From Gautieria morchelliformis (Eukaryota > Basidiomycota > Agaricomycetes > Gomphales > Gomphaceae): a stretch of 64,000 bases of DNA. The notes beneath the pieces were generated by a model. The model saw only the letters and a program-made list of their open reading frames with translations, did no database searches and was not told the DNA's origin. The position numbers and the translations under genes were made by a program. The stretch lies in contig WHVA01000284.1 in the NCBI GenBank assembly GCA_015179125.1, forward strand, positions 81,424-145,423. Reading direction: 5' to 3'. Shown in pieces: positions 36,950 through 48,639 of the stretch (its first letter is position 1; every line of letters starts with the position of its first letter).

Positions 36950-37366
36950 TGTGGAGGACGGCAAACAGCTTTATCGCGCTCTTGTCGCGCTTTGGCTTAT
37001 AACGAAACCCAGTTGCATGTGAAATATACGTTGTGCACACAAACGCCCACAAGTTTATCGCTTTACAGTCCAATCATTACACCTCAAATTTGACGTATTC
37101 GGTTATTCTGTATCGGCTGTATATCGCGGGGGCAACGATCTGCCTCCATTCTCTAGATGTTCAGCTTCTTGATTACAAGGTTAGCCTAAAGTGCACAAGC
37201 AGAGTCTTTCTTGAGGGCCACAGCCAAAGCAAGGGTTCTGTTTACGCACTTAAGTCACGTCAACATGTTATCTAGCTATGCTACAAGTGGTGATTGTTTC
37301 AGACGGTCCTGGCTTCTCTTAGATTCGTACACAGTATCCCCTCAATTAGTGATTGATGATAACCTT
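36950..37366. other. Spacer between perilipin and the eIF4E-motif protein
   Basis: About 415 bp containing the perilipin promoter (minus strand) and the 3' flank of the next gene. No gene seen. Confidence 0.3.
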
Positions 37367-37939
37367 CTACCACCGTTGTCCCTGGACCCCTCGCGCCAGC
37401 GCAGGTCTCCTCCTCGACGACCTGACATCCCTCCCGGGTCTGATGCGTTGCTCCTGCTCCATGCGTCGTGCAGGAGGAACATAGACGTCGACCTTCCACA
37501 CAGGTGGGGGCCCCTCTGACGGCAGATTGGTTTGTGGTGAGCTCGATCGGTGCGTCGCATTAGGTTTGGCACTACGGTCATGTGCAGCTGCAGGTGCAGG
37601 CGCAGACGTATTACCGCTGGCGCTACGCTCGTAGTCGAGTGCCTGGTGTGCCTCAAGGATTCCACGGCGAGTCTTGCGCATGATCACGGGGAAGGCAGCG
37701 ATGGCAGGAGGTGCCGAACCCTGTGAGAGCGGCGACATGGCAAGAACCAGGAGCTCATCACGAGTGTAGACTTGGCTGTCTGTAGGTAAACTATGAGCAA
37801 ACCAGGTCGAGATGTGTTGGTACGCGTACGCGAACTTACGAGCAGAGCTCCTAGAGGATGTCGACGCAACTGATGTCGAGACACTACTGGAGGACTCGGC
37901 GGGAGACGCAGGTCGATTGATTGCCATGGGAGAAGACAT
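37367..37939 (-). CDS. Small Ser/Pro/Arg-rich protein with an eIF4E-binding motif
   Basis: An unrecognised protein, up to 190 residues. Start MSSPMAINRPASPAESSSSV, a Ser-rich N-terminus, then VYTRDELLVLAMSPLSQ. The YTRDELL core fits the canonical YxxxxLPhi eIF4E-binding site and is very close to sites in known eIF4E-binding proteins such as 4E-T and yeast Caf20/Eap1. Further on: MRKTRRGILEAHQALDYERS, PPPVWKVDVYVPPARRMEQE and an Arg-rich end. A GTAAGT...CTACAG intron (about 63 nt, near 37,773-37,835) is likely although the frame stays open through it; its removal leaves the motif intact. The motif is seen directly; a translational regulator role is inference. Confidence 0.6.
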   Translation of the reverse strand: MSSPMAINRPASPAESSSSVSTSVASTSSRSSARKFAYAYQHISTWFAHSLPTDSQVYTRDELLVLAMSPLSQGSAPPAIAAFPVIMRKTRRGILEAHQALDYERSASGNTSAPAPAAAHDRSAKPNATHRSSSPQTNLPSEGPPPVWKVDVYVPPARRMEQEQRIRPGRDVRSSRRRPALARGVQGQRW

Positions 37940-38315
37940 GAGTGTATCAACTAGCGCTGCGAAGTGCGTGACGAGGCTCGAGGAGGATGCGAGGCTGTAG
38001 ATGAGTGATGAGTGACGTCTGCCTCTCCGTAGTTATATATACAGAGACCCGACTACGAAATGCTGACACGATAGCATGTCAGCACAGCTAAGCACAGTTG
38101 TAGAAGTTTCGGCCAGATGCTTCCACGTTTAGAGTACGTCGCAGCTGGTTGACTCTAGAAACTTCCGTCGCTGCGTGTCCGAGCGCTTACCACTCACGGG
38201 AGATGACACAAAGTACAGCATAACGTCATGCCACAGTAGAGTGGGGATGGCTTATGAGCATTCTTATATGGCGAACATACAAGCTGGCCATTGCAAAAAC
38301 GAAAATAATGAACGT
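37940..38315. other. Upstream region of the eIF4E-motif gene
   Basis: About 375 bp between the start of one minus-strand gene and the stop of the next. It includes an inverted-repeat-like segment (CTAGAAACTTC versus GAAGTTTCGG, 38,100-38,165). No gene seen. Confidence 0.3.
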
Positions 38316-39504
38316 CTAGACATCGATGAACTCTTTTACGCTCTCCAACCACTTGACATATTCCTGCGCACGCAATTCAATGTCAGTCAGCGACAGGCAC
38401 AATAAGTAGGGGTAGTCTCACTTTTTGTTCCTTGTGTTCGGCAAATTCGGGAATGAAGAGGGCGAGACCCTCAGCGATGCCACGTTCGCGCAGGAACTTT
38501 TCAAATTCTTCTTGCACATTCACATCCAAGTGGTCAAACTGAAAGGCACGTGATGTTGTCAACTACGGACGAGAATACGGAAATACGCTAGCCACGCACC
38601 TGCGGACCGATGTAGAGACCCCGTCGTTTCCAATCAGCATCCGCAGTGAGCTCTGTAGCGAGTTGGGCATCGGGGTAATACGCGATGTTATCGAGTGAAA
38701 AGACACCATCCTGGCACAAAGCGTCGATGCTCAATGCTCCACGACCTCCATTGGGCTATATGATCATACAGTTCAGTATAATCGTACCGAGGAGAGTGAA
38801 GCATCCGCTAACCTTGGAGATGGTAATGGAAGTCCGGATAGGGTATGAGGGACTGGTTTCTTCGTCCTCAGCTTCACTGTCGCCGCCTTCCTCATCCTCC
38901 GGGTCTAATGCTTGCTGCTCCGAGCTGGTGTCGATATCCGCGATGGAGAACATGACCCGAATTCTACACATCGAATCGTGAACACCGTGAACAAGCCCTA
39001 AGCTTCAACCTGAAACCTACTGCTCGTTGCCAAAGGTACGCTGAAGAGTAATCTCATCGCTACCGGGTGTTTCTTCGACCTACGGCACTTGATGAATGCC
39101 AGAATAACTCGAAACGGAGCGTACCAACATTCCATATTTGTTCCGCCTGGAACGCTTTTAAAAACTCGGGCATATCCTCCTCCACCATCGCCTCTTTTTC
39201 ATATTTAATCTCTTCTTGGAGTCTCTGTGACAGAGTCGCGTCCGCTGCCACAGAGGGTTATTACACGCTCATATGCAGCGTATTACTATAATGACTTACA
39301 CGCTCCCTCTTCCCGAGTCAACGCAGACGCAGAGAATGTACGTGACTGCAGTGGGCTGACGGGACTCGCGACAATGAACCGTGCCGACTGTTGAGGGCTG
39401 ACAAATCCAGGTCGGGCGGGAGATGCACAGCGCTGGGCGACATTTCGCGCAGAGAGCGCACGATACGAGGTGGTGAGGGCTCGAAGTTGGCGTGAGGCAG
39501 ACAT
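38316..39504 (-). CDS. MAM33: Mitochondrial acidic matrix protein Mam33 (p32/C1QBP family)
   Basis: The first exon is a mitochondrial presequence (MSASRQLRALTTSYRALSAR ... SRTFSASALTREEGA). The mature part starts LSQRLQEEIKYEKEAMVEED and EFLKAFQAEQIWNVEETPGS, typical of the family. Then ITLQRTFGNEQIRVMFSIAD, an acidic loop (DPEDEEGGDSEAEDEETSPS), a beta core with SLDNIAYYPDAQLATE and RGLYIGPQFDHLDVNVQEEF, and the C-terminal amphipathic helix EKFLRERGIAEGLALFIPEF with KWLESVKEFIDV, stop at 38,316-38,318. The homotrimer acts in the mitochondrial matrix in mitoribosome assembly and translation. Five or six short introns. Confidence 0.88.
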
Positions 39505-40027
39505 GACCGACGCTACTACAATTTTTTTTTGCACTCCGCTCGGCAGGCACACCCGACAAGCAGATTGGTAATATAATTACTAAAAATATCACCCCGGACC
39601 CGCGCTCCTGGTCCGGTTCCGATGTACATCCGATGTAGCGGGGCGGGCAGCTACCTCGCCTTATTGCGAATTACCAACTTTTTCGGGCTCATCATCCACT
39701 TTGAAGTAAAGCATCCTCGAGAGGTTCCGTGTGAACTTACAGTAATTGCGTGGACGCTGCCAGCGGAAGCGGGATGGGGATGTCGCTGTCGTCGAGTTGA
39801 TACACCACAGTACACCGTGAGCTATTTGCTACCCCCGTGCGCATTCAGACGGTCAACCGCGAATTTCACAATGAACGATATGTAGCAAAATAAGTACACA
39901 GGTACTTACAGTAATTTTCGAGTCGCGTTGTGGGTGTCCATGGACGCGTTGGGCAACGGGCATCTTGAGGCGCACACCCACATGAGGCGCACACCCACAT
40001 GAGGCGCACACCCACACTCACCATTCG
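39505..40027. other. Divergent region MAM33 / F-box gene with three 17-bp repeats
   Basis: No gene. It contains a T/A run near 39,520 next to the MAM33 start and a tandem repeat at 39,967-40,017 just before the F-box start codon. Confidence 0.4.
39967..40017. repeat. Three tandem copies of a 17-bp unit
   Basis: The unit GAGGCGCACACCCACAT occurs at 39,967, 39,984 and 40,001; the third copy differs only in its last base. It ends 10 bp before the F-box protein start codon, so it probably lies in the 5' UTR or core promoter. Confidence 0.9.
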
Positions 40028-41996
40028 ATGTACCCTGATTATGAGTATCTCGGCGTTATGCGCTGTAACAGCAATGTGGCTACCTCCTCATGTAACCGCA
40101 TTAATGTGCCTAGCTTGCCTGAGGATATCATCCTGCAGATTTGTTTCTGGCTTAGCGTCAGCGATATATTGTCTTTACGTTCGGTGTGTTTTGGATTCAT
40201 TCTTGCGTATGTCAAATATCTAGATTATACTATGTACAGGCCAACAAAGCCATATATGGTTTTACCCAAAACTCAAGCGTTTGGCTCTCTCTTCTCCGCC
40301 GTCTGACGATCGCTCTCCCGCCCGCTCAGCCTGTGTTTCCCGGTTCGCTCGGTTACAATTCTAGACTTACTCTCGAGTTTTTCGTTTCCCGTGCACTAAA
40401 GCTGGAACAAAACTGGAGAGATTATAACCCGCTCCCCAGCCACTACAGGTTTAACGGTCATCACCGTGTCCTCTCCATGCGATGCCTTCCGGGAGGAAAG
40501 CATATGGTTACAGTCTCTCAAGATCCCGAAACAAACCAGGAATCTGTCGTGGTGTGGGACATGAGTTTTCGTGATCGTCGTAATCATATAGCCATCGCAA
40601 TGTTAAATTCAGAAACCCCTGTCCAGAAGCTTCACGCACGATATGCTTCGACAGACGACCATATCTCTTTGTTTGTCGCATTCACCAGACCGCCTGAAGA
40701 AGGGCAAGTTTATGTCTGTACCAAATGAGGTTATTTTTTGACCAATCTTCTTCGCTGCAGGAGGACTGTTATTACTGCTGCCTTTGTACCGGTTGAAACG
40801 TTACACACCCTGTCAAGTCTTTCACCTGGCTCGTCGGATTTTCTGGAGTATAGCAGAGTAGATCCTAATCCCTTCACAAGGGTTCTCGACACACGAACGC
40901 GGTACCCTGTTGGCGCGCTGTCCCTCAGCGATATCAATGGTTGTCCGCTATTAGCAGTCGTACATCGGCCTCGTACGGTGGTGTTCTTTGACTTGCGCTC
41001 GGGAACGCGAGCGTTAATAAAATTAGCTGCTGTGTCTGGCTATCCTCAATGGGTTGGTACTATTGAAATATCAAATGTTCTACGATTGATTGATTTAGAG
41101 TCCTTCCCCGCCCTGCATAGCGCCATAGCATTTGGGATATAAAAATACTCTCCTCTCAAGAACAGGTACTAGTGATCCGCGTGCTCATCGGGGAAGTGGA
41201 CATGATGGACACCAATCCCTTAGTTTTCGAGATATATGATATACCTACGGGGGAGACCGAAGTCGAAAATGCCATTCCACTTGAGAGAAAACTGATCCTG
41301 GAACATAGCGTCGATGGTTTCTTCGTAAGCGACGGGGATGCCTCTTGGAATTATAGGATCCATTCCAGTCCGGACGTTCCCATGCTTCACAAGCTTTCTA
41401 AATGCCCACCGCCTCCCATATCTATCTTCGTGACCACGAAGGCACCGAGGGGCTTCATACACTTTGTGATGCTCCCCGAAGTAATCAACGACGGGCTGAC
41501 CAGTTCTTCGACTGATGTCACAGAATATATCTACAGACTTCCGTTGGGCCCTCGTGCTCAGTACGAATGGGACGAAGAGGAGCAAGCGGTGATCCTTCCA
41601 GGAGCATACCACTCTGTAGTTTGGATGCGGTCTCCGCGACGTCAGCCCCCTGAAGGAAGAGCGATCATCCGCCTAGCTGTGTATCGTACTGAAGGGTATA
41701 CCTTCTCCGACTCCATGGATACCGGTCATACCAGTTTATCTGCCACAGGTTCGGAAAGGGAATACAATCACAATTCCGATGATGATACAATGGGCGTGGA
41801 CTTGGGACATGGCGCCAATGGCCAGCTTGGCGAACACCCCCGAAAGCGAGCTATGAAATACCCTGTGGTACCCGTTGAAGTTGCACGTGCGATGCGCAAT
41901 GGTACTCGGTGCCTTCAATTTGATGAATGGTTGGGTCGGTTATGCATAGCGACCACCGAGGACAACTTCATTCAGGTCCTTGACTGGTCGGTATAA
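40028..41996 (+). CDS. F-box protein with a propeller-like C-terminal region
   Basis: Start MYPDYEYLGVMRCNSN, then an F-box (INVPSLPEDIILQICFWLSV, SDILSLRSV). A GTGTGT...TACAG intron joins ANKAIYGFTQNSSVWLSLLR. The rest resembles the beta-propeller-like region of Agaricomycete F-box proteins: HHRVLSMRCLPGGKHMVTVS, ESVVVWDM, TVITAAFVPVETLHTLSSLS, PTEG-type loops and a C-terminal GTRCLQFDEWLGRLCIATTE ending QVLDWSV. Introns lie near 40,720-40,757 and 41,140-41,170. F-box proteins recruit substrates to SCF ubiquitin ligases; the target is unknown. The family is highly expanded in mushrooms. Confidence 0.75.
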
Positions 41997-43437
41997 TCAC
42001 TCCCATGCATGGCCACCCTGGACAGTAATTTAGTATTCTTTCGACTTTCAACTTATCCGGAGTATGAATATTGTATAATGGTATATAATATGGTCAAGTT
42101 AGTTTACAGGTTATTTGTAACTTACGGGCATCAGTCGAACCTTCTAGTCTTTTGCTGGTCAGGCAGACTGTTGACCTAACAGGACCGGGGACAGGCACTA
42201 GCTATTCCAGACTCAGAGCAAGGGTGACGGTTGACTATTGTGATAATATATCACGAACAAATGAATGACTGCTATCGACTCTCGTCGACTATCACTAACG
42301 TACCAATCAAAAAAACTTGTAACAATCATGTTGATCGATCGTACTCTATGTTAGCCATATGTCACTGAGGGTTAGGACTGCCGGTGAAATTATACATGGT
42401 GCCTGCAGCTTTCCCATGGTTTACCAGTTGCAGAGCAAGGGTTGAAACGTTGACATCGTGCGACCCATAACTTATACAGTAAAATACGGCCCGGGAGGCG
42501 GCACCGAACTCACAATACTGCGGATCCACTCTTCTAATCGGCTGCGTTTGCAAAAGAACCAAGTCCGATTTAAGACTCGATCTATGAGCTTATATAGAAT
42601 TCTTCTGAGACTTTGGCTACGTCACTCTGTGGCACGTGCATGCTAAGGACTCATAGAAGGGTATTGAATTGAAATCCAGACTCGGATCATAAGACGAACT
42701 AGAGCCAGGCAGAGAGGGTTCCCTTGAATCCTGACACTAATGGGCCATGGCATGTTGTAAACTGATTAACCTCTCTCACTGAATCACGACTGGGAAACTT
42801 ATCGTACAGGAAGTTTGATCTTTCATCTTCACGCGCCACGCTTTCTGATAAAATTCGGGAATTTATCACATGCGTGGCATGGGGCGTTGCAGGCGAGGTC
42901 GTTTCAGCGAAAGCTGTGTAAAAGTGTGTATGAAAACGACAACATAACATGCAGTGGTATATCCAATGCTCACACAATATAAGGCTGGTTTATGTGAATC
43001 TGGGAGCTGCAATTGGCACAAATTTGGCACCTTCGACCCTTTTTGGGAGGTTTGATTGTCACGCGTCACGAACGTACTACGACTAATTGGTAAAGATGAC
43101 AGTCTCGGAAGCCCCTCGGTCGAAAGCCTTCAGTATAATTGTAGATCAAGATCATATCAACATCCGGATACACAGGACAACGTCATTCGTCGGTCTTGAA
43201 AGTCGCCAAGAGCCTAGTCCGGTTTGGAACTCGATTCACAGCGTACTGTCCTGGTATTTCTCACAGGACAGCTTATCACCATGCGATTATGCCACGTCCG
43301 TTGTCATTCCTGAGCTCCTATAGCCTGATTGGCCATCTGCACGGAATATCTGAAGCTGATCTTTATGTCACCACCGATGGGTATAAACTCTGAACCATCC
43401 TCTGAGTCGCATGCCTGCGCGGCTGCCTTTAGTCCTC
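41997..43437. other. 1.4-kb interval without a recognisable gene
   Basis: Only short ORFs, none with a domain or consistent exon neighbours. It is fairly AT-rich near 42,040-42,110 and presumably includes the promoter of the second DUF6533 gene. Confidence 0.35.
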
Positions 43438-45143
43438 ATGTCATCCGACTCATATTCAGACTTTGTTCAGGGAACTTCAGATGAGTAAGCATGAGCTATT
43501 TCCTGCCAAACTCCAAGTTGAACAGAAGTGACGCAGACTGACCTACAATTATGTGCTTGTCGTAGCATTTAGTAAGTGCGGATCGGCACAATCGACTATA
43601 AACTCACCACTACGTTAGCTGTGATTCTCTATGATACGCTCTTGACCCTTGATAACGAAGTTGAATTCATCTGGCAAAGCAACTTTCGATTCGTTTCTCT
43701 TCTTTATGTCACCGCTCGCTATTTCGCCATCTTGGATCTGTTATGTAACGTTGTTGAGAACAACGTGGACCTCTCAGCAAGGGTGAGTGGCTTCTCTGAG
43801 TACGTATTTGTTACCACATACTAACCGTCCTGCAGTGTGTTACCCTGTTGAGCTACATGCAAATACTAAACACAGTTCCTTGGCAGGGCGTGCAACGACA
43901 TGGTATTTTTCAGTGATACGATTGGTGACATCAGTGTCATTGCAATTCAAGGTGAGGCACCTCTGTGATCATTGGGCCTAATTTAAGACCGTGGTCTCTA
44001 TTGGCAGGACTGTTGATAGCACGAACATATGTCATGTACCAAAGCTGGAGGTTTCTGGCCGTGCTCGTATTGCTCCTGATTGGTTCTAACATCCCCGCTA
44101 TTGTATGTCTGTGCCTAGGCTATTTCCAAGTGTCCACTGACAATCAGGCTTATACTAGTTGGTGACAATTAATGATAGCTGTTTTTCTGGAATCACTACT
44201 AATGTAACCAGCACACTCAACATGTAGGCACCTGACCTATTACGAGTGGGTTCACAGCTGATATCTCCAGCACAGGGGTGAGATATCTTTTTACCTCAAT
44301 ATGACGTCCAAGCCAATTTTACTGGTAGCTTTCACTGTTGGGGATTTCACAAATCTGATATTTGACACCGCGATCGTCTCCGTGACTCTTTATCGGATAT
44401 GGAACCTCCCGACAGTGTTGAGGAACATGTGGCTCAGGCAGCCTCTCTCCATAACCGGCCTTCTTGTACAACACGGTACGTAGCGTCTACATGTCCCCTT
44501 CTCAAGGTTTGACACCTGTGTATATAACAGAGGTTGGCCGATATATGTCAGTATCTTGTGCTTCCATCCAAGAGCGTATATCAACTTTTGAGCCTTCTAG
44601 CCTGATAGCGTTGTTGGATATTGTAAACGTTACGCTTAATCGGGTATGCTTTATCTGTCACCACCTGTATTTCCTTATTCATCCGTAACGAACAGTCGCT
44701 CCGGGTAAGGATTTTATCATCAGTCCATTCGTGATGTTTATTTGTGAGAAGTCTACCTTGGTAGGGATAGACCTGGGGTTGGGAATGGCGTCAGTGTTGT
44801 TTCTCACTCGTTGACTTGACATTTTGTTGCTTTCCCTGACCACACATACAGATTATCGACCATCATTGTCTGCCGTTTCCTATTAGGTATACGCAGGCTC
44901 CATGCTCACCCCAATTGGACCTCGAATTTTCACGGATCTTTGCCCATCGGCAACTTTATGGCTGCAACATGTCAGGCCAATGATGCGAATTCCGATGAAC
45001 TTGACAATGATTTCGTCATGGAGTCCTTTTTTGCCATTTTAGGCTCGCACCTGGAGGAATCAGCGGCTCCAACACCGCTCCCAGGCAGCGAGACGATCAA
45101 CTTGGAAGAGTTTCCTAGCAGTGTCGGTGTTTCGGCGGAGTAA
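43438..45143 (+). CDS. DUF6533-type multi-pass membrane protein (second copy)
   Basis: Start MSSDSYSDFVQGTSDE, intron, then LTYNYVLVVAF, a GTAAGT intron, and VILYDTLLTLDNEVEFIW with LLYVTARYFAILDLLCNVVE. Further hydrophobic segments include LLAGLLIARTYVMYQSW with FLAVLVLLLIGSNIPAIVCL, KPILLVAFTVGDFTNLIFDT, and LSTIIVCRFLLGIRRLHAHP near the end. The tail is FVMESFFAILGSHLEESAAP, stop at 45,141-45,143. The LYD-LLT-xx-EV-xx-IW motif and helix order match DUF6533 proteins. The product is diverged from the copy at 28.3 kb, so this is not a local tandem duplication. Function is unknown; some intron edges were not resolved. Confidence 0.68.
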
Positions 45144-45811
45144 GGGGTAGGAACCCAGTACTGAGGTGAGTGCCCAGCTTGACACTCTCGTAAACTAATT
45201 AATAGGGAAAGGCATTGCAGTGACACAGTGTATGTTTGACGGCGGACGGCTTGCGGATATGCTCGTTGCGGGGTTGGCGGAATGACCTTAGGTTGTGGGA
45301 TAGTGTAAGTCACTATTGCACGAGTCATTGTTCACCCCGATCCGGTACGTTGTCAGTGAAAAAAGACTCTGCTCTTGAGGGCAGGCCCGTCTCAGGCATG
45401 ATGCTGCTGAACGTTGAGCGCTGAGCGTTGTACATGTCTTATCAATTGTCCTACCAGAAATGAGTCGGACTCAGATTTCAACGAAGCTGTCCATTCAACT
45501 CAGAATATATACTGGTTTTTATTTTTACATTGGCTGTTTTCACTGCGCCTGCAGAGGAGTAAGGTATCTCCTGGATCGGGCATAGTCCTTGACCATTTCA
45601 TCGGATCATCATGCCGGACATTCTATATATAGATATATCTCAATCGCTGCGACTCGAAGGTAGATCTTTTTCAAGATGACGAGCGCTCCAACTCCAACCG
45701 GGCTGATTAAGGAAGCTTAAGTAAACACCTAAGTAATATAAATAGCATCGATATTTCGCTCAAGCATTCTTTCCCTTCGCCTTCATCTACGAGGCGAAAA
45801 CCTTCTCTAGA
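45144..45811. other. Intergenic region before the LRR gene
   Basis: 668 bp with no supportable gene. It should contain the promoter of the leucine-rich-repeat gene. Confidence 0.3.
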
Positions 45812-47415
45812 ATGGCTCCACCGTCGTACCCGAGCGGATCCCTTGGCCACCCCCAGCCGCCAGCAGCACCTCCATCCTCGACCTCCGAGTCGACGTCATT
45901 CTCAACGTCATCCTCTGCGCCAAGGCATCTCCTTCCTAACCTCAGCGAAAACAAATAACCTCACGGTTGGTCAAGTATTTGTTTGTCGCGCGCATAACTT
46001 CCACAACCCCAACTTTCTACTCATCAGCCTCTAATGTTCAAATACATGCGGTACTTGGACTTTTACTCAAGCTCTATGGACTTCCATATGATATCCCCTT
46101 CGGCCTTTCCTAACAGCATCGATCGGCATGACACCGGTCTGAGTGGTGTCCAGGGCGCTGAGGCTATCCTGGAGCTTCTACGAGTAGAAAGGCCAGTGTC
46201 CCATCTTATATTGGGACATAACTCGTTGGGAGACACCGGGTGCGTCGCGCTGTTCGACTATCTCCGGTCAGAGGAGGGAGAGAGGCATGAGATACTTGAG
46301 ATCAACTTGAATGAGAATCAGATCGGCGACGCAGGTCTCTGGGCTATCGCAAGGTACCATTTCTTCTGTGATCTTCTGGTATAATGCATGTAAATCAAAA
46401 TGTGCTTAAGATACCTTGAATACAATAAGTCTCTCTCCGTCCTATTTCTCCAGAATGTAAGGTGATTCACATTGTATCCCTAGAGCCAGTTAATTCTGAC
46501 CATCAATGACAGAACAACTTCAAGGCAAGTCTGGAGTGCGTGCATGGACACTTGATATTGAAACACATATTACAGGGTGATCGGCCAATCATGCTGCGAT
46601 TTGCTCTAGCGGTAAACCGGTCGAACCTGCGTACACTGTCCCTAACCTGTAATAAGTCCCTCGCCGACGCCATCGCTACCGCCTTTCTTCCGAACCTGTC
46701 GTCGCCTAAATTGACCGAACTACACCTCTCAGTGTGCTTGTTGGGGCCATCCGCCACACCTGCCCTACTGTCGTATCTCACATCGCCACGCTCATATGCA
46801 TTATTCAATCTCAAACTGACCGGAAACCCCCTCGGATTGTCTTCTGTCACACATATAGTTCAGGAGCTTGAGCGTGCTAATTGGTCTCTCGGCTGGGCCG
46901 AGATGAAACCATACCGCGTTAATGGGGATGGGCAGTGGGTTCAAGGATGTTGGAAGTGCGATGAGCACCTTCGATTTGGAGTCCTACATCGAAACCGATA
47001 CCTTGGCAGGAGATCTGCCGCAGATGCTATTTTTCTACTTATTCACGCTCGTCCTGCTCTAGTGGCTTACGGGCGGCAGGGGACAGGCGCGCGGGCTCGC
47101 CTACCACCCGAGCTCGTTATCCATATACTTTCATTTCTGGCACCCACACTTTCCTCCGCTCAGCACGTCCGTGTATGCACATTCGCCGCCTCCCTGAGTA
47201 CGCTCCCGAGTCTTGGATTGACCTTGCCTTCCCCTCTCCACTCGACGCCCCTTCCTTCATCATCCCCCAAAAACGGGAAATGGTTACAGAAAGTGGGCTG
47301 CGATCGGTTTGAGCCTGATGTTGAAGTCCCGATCCCGGACGAGTCCATCAAACTGAGTAGGCTCTACGCTACGATCGACTACCAGGTCGAACAAGTTCAA
47401 AAGAATCAGATTTAG
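45812..47415 (+). CDS. Leucine-rich-repeat (RNI-like) protein
   Basis: Start MAPPSYPSGSLGHPQPPAAP, a Pro/Ser-rich arm, one or more introns, then RNI-type repeats: GVQGAEAILELLRVERPVSH, LILGHNSLGDTGCVALFDYL, ILEINLNENQIGDAGLWAIA, SNLRTLSLTCNKSLADAIAT, KLTELHLSVCLLGPSATPAL and FNLKLTGNPLGLSSVTHIVQ. The C-terminal part contains RLPPELVIHILSFLAPTLSS, which resembles an F-box helix but lies in an unusual C-terminal position, and ends VEQVQKNQI at 47,413-47,415. The repeats suggest a protein-interaction scaffold. No specific function can be assigned. Exon joins at 45,950-46,130 and 46,355-46,540 are approximate. Confidence 0.68.
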
Positions 47416-47589
47416 ACCACTAGTTTGGATGGTCCATGTGTCGTTACCCGCTGTATAGTGAATCGTTGTATTAAAGCTGTATGCGACTTGAGCCGCTATT
47501 TTTACAATTATCAGCATTGTGACTAGAAGTGGACTTCATCCAAGATTTAGTGTAGTTGTTTAAAAATTGGGTACAAAAGTCTGCATATG

Positions 47590-47814
47590 CTACATATAGT
47601 ACCACTCGCTGAGTTTGCGTACAACAACACCCCGAATGCCACTACCGGCATCTCACGCTTCTTTGCCAACAAGGGCTACAACCTGAACCTCACAGTTCAC
47701 CCTGAACAGGACCTCGCTTCCTCTCGGGCCTGAGACTTCGCAGTTGACCTTGACCAGCTTCATGCTGCCTTGAAAGAGCAAATTAAAATAGCTCAATCTC
47801 GGTACCAGGTCTTG
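47590..47814 (+). mobile_element. Ty3/gypsy integrase fragment
   Basis: One frame reads LAEFAYNNTPNATTGISRFF and ANKGYNLNLTVHPEQDLASS, a stop codon, then DFAVDLDQLHAALKEQIKIA and QSRYQ. This is the C-terminal integrase region of chromovirus-like gypsy Pol (AEFAYNN...T..SPF..N.GY.P). Only about 75 residues remain, with an in-frame stop; it abuts an LTR fragment. Confidence 0.85.
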
Positions 47815-48212
47815 TGTTAGGGATTGTCCACAAAGTAGCTACCTATTTATGAACATTTACTAGGTAGTTAATTAGTTTCAAATGTCCTCAAGAATGGTTG
47901 TATTAATATTTCTATGCTACACTCACATTGGGTCCACAAGATACAACAATCTCTTGATAGTTTAGCTAAGAATCCCCCAGGGTCACATGACTATCACATG
48001 ACCTCAAAAACAGCTCAAAGTCACCTGATCATCCACAGTCGGCTGACAATCACCTGACCTCAAAGTCACCTGATTATCTACAGTCACCTGACAATCACCT
48101 GACCTCAAAGTCACTTGATTATCTATGGTCACCTGACAATCACATGACACAGTCACATGGCATCAATCCAGCTTGAAGTCACATGACAATCACATGAGCG
48201 TGTTTCTTACAT
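47815..48212 (+). mobile_element. LTR fragment (plus orientation)
   Basis: Begins TGTTAGGGATTGTCCACAAA and matches, in inverted orientation, the outer 420 bp of the complete LTR at 50,795-52,238. Homology stops after TTTCTTACAT, so the rest of this copy is lost. The two copies differ at scattered positions. Confidence 0.75.
47982..48198. repeat. Array of TCAC(N)TGA / CANNTG motifs with a ~45-bp period
   Basis: Inside the LTR fragment I count 13 CANNTG hexamers in about 215 bp (mostly CACCTG and CACATG), many in the context GTCACCTGA or ATCACATGA. Part of the array repeats as a 45-bp unit (TCAAAGTCACCTGAT... ...CAATCACCTGACC). The same array exists inverted at about 51,845-52,065. Confidence 0.85.
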
Positions 48213-48639
48213 TCCCTTGTCGAAGAGACAAGGGAACAAGGGCTTCTAAGGTCGCAAGATATAGATCCAGCTTCCCTGTTCTTTGTATTTGTTGCCGTGT
48301 ATGGGGTACTTTTTCACCGTATAGAGAAATTTAGGGGAATTTGGTAATACAATATTTCCTGCTATGGGAGCTCCCATTGGAAGCGCTTGTCCGTCTCGTA
48401 AGCTTACAATCCCTTTATCTTATCTTTGCCTATATAGGGATGTTGTGCTTTCAGATGTTCGTCATGGGTGATGTGTGGTTTCGTATACCTTTTCCCTATG
48501 AATCGCTCCAGCTGTTTACTGTGTGGGTGAGTAATGTGTTGCAGGTTCCTTTTCTCATCCCCTTCCTGGACTTTCCTGGATTATGCATACTGGCTACCAT
48601 TGAGCATAACGACGAATGACATAGATGTCGACTCTGAGA

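Noticed and set aside
47982-48198. Regularly spaced repeats resembling a CRISPR array
   Set aside because: Eukaryotic LTR context, repeats and spacers are not separable, and the same block occurs in a second LTR copy.
47590-48212. Reading the gypsy integrase fragment and the adjacent LTR as one element
   Set aside because: The rest of integrase and the chromodomain region are missing and there is no polypurine tract before the LTR, so common origin is unproven.
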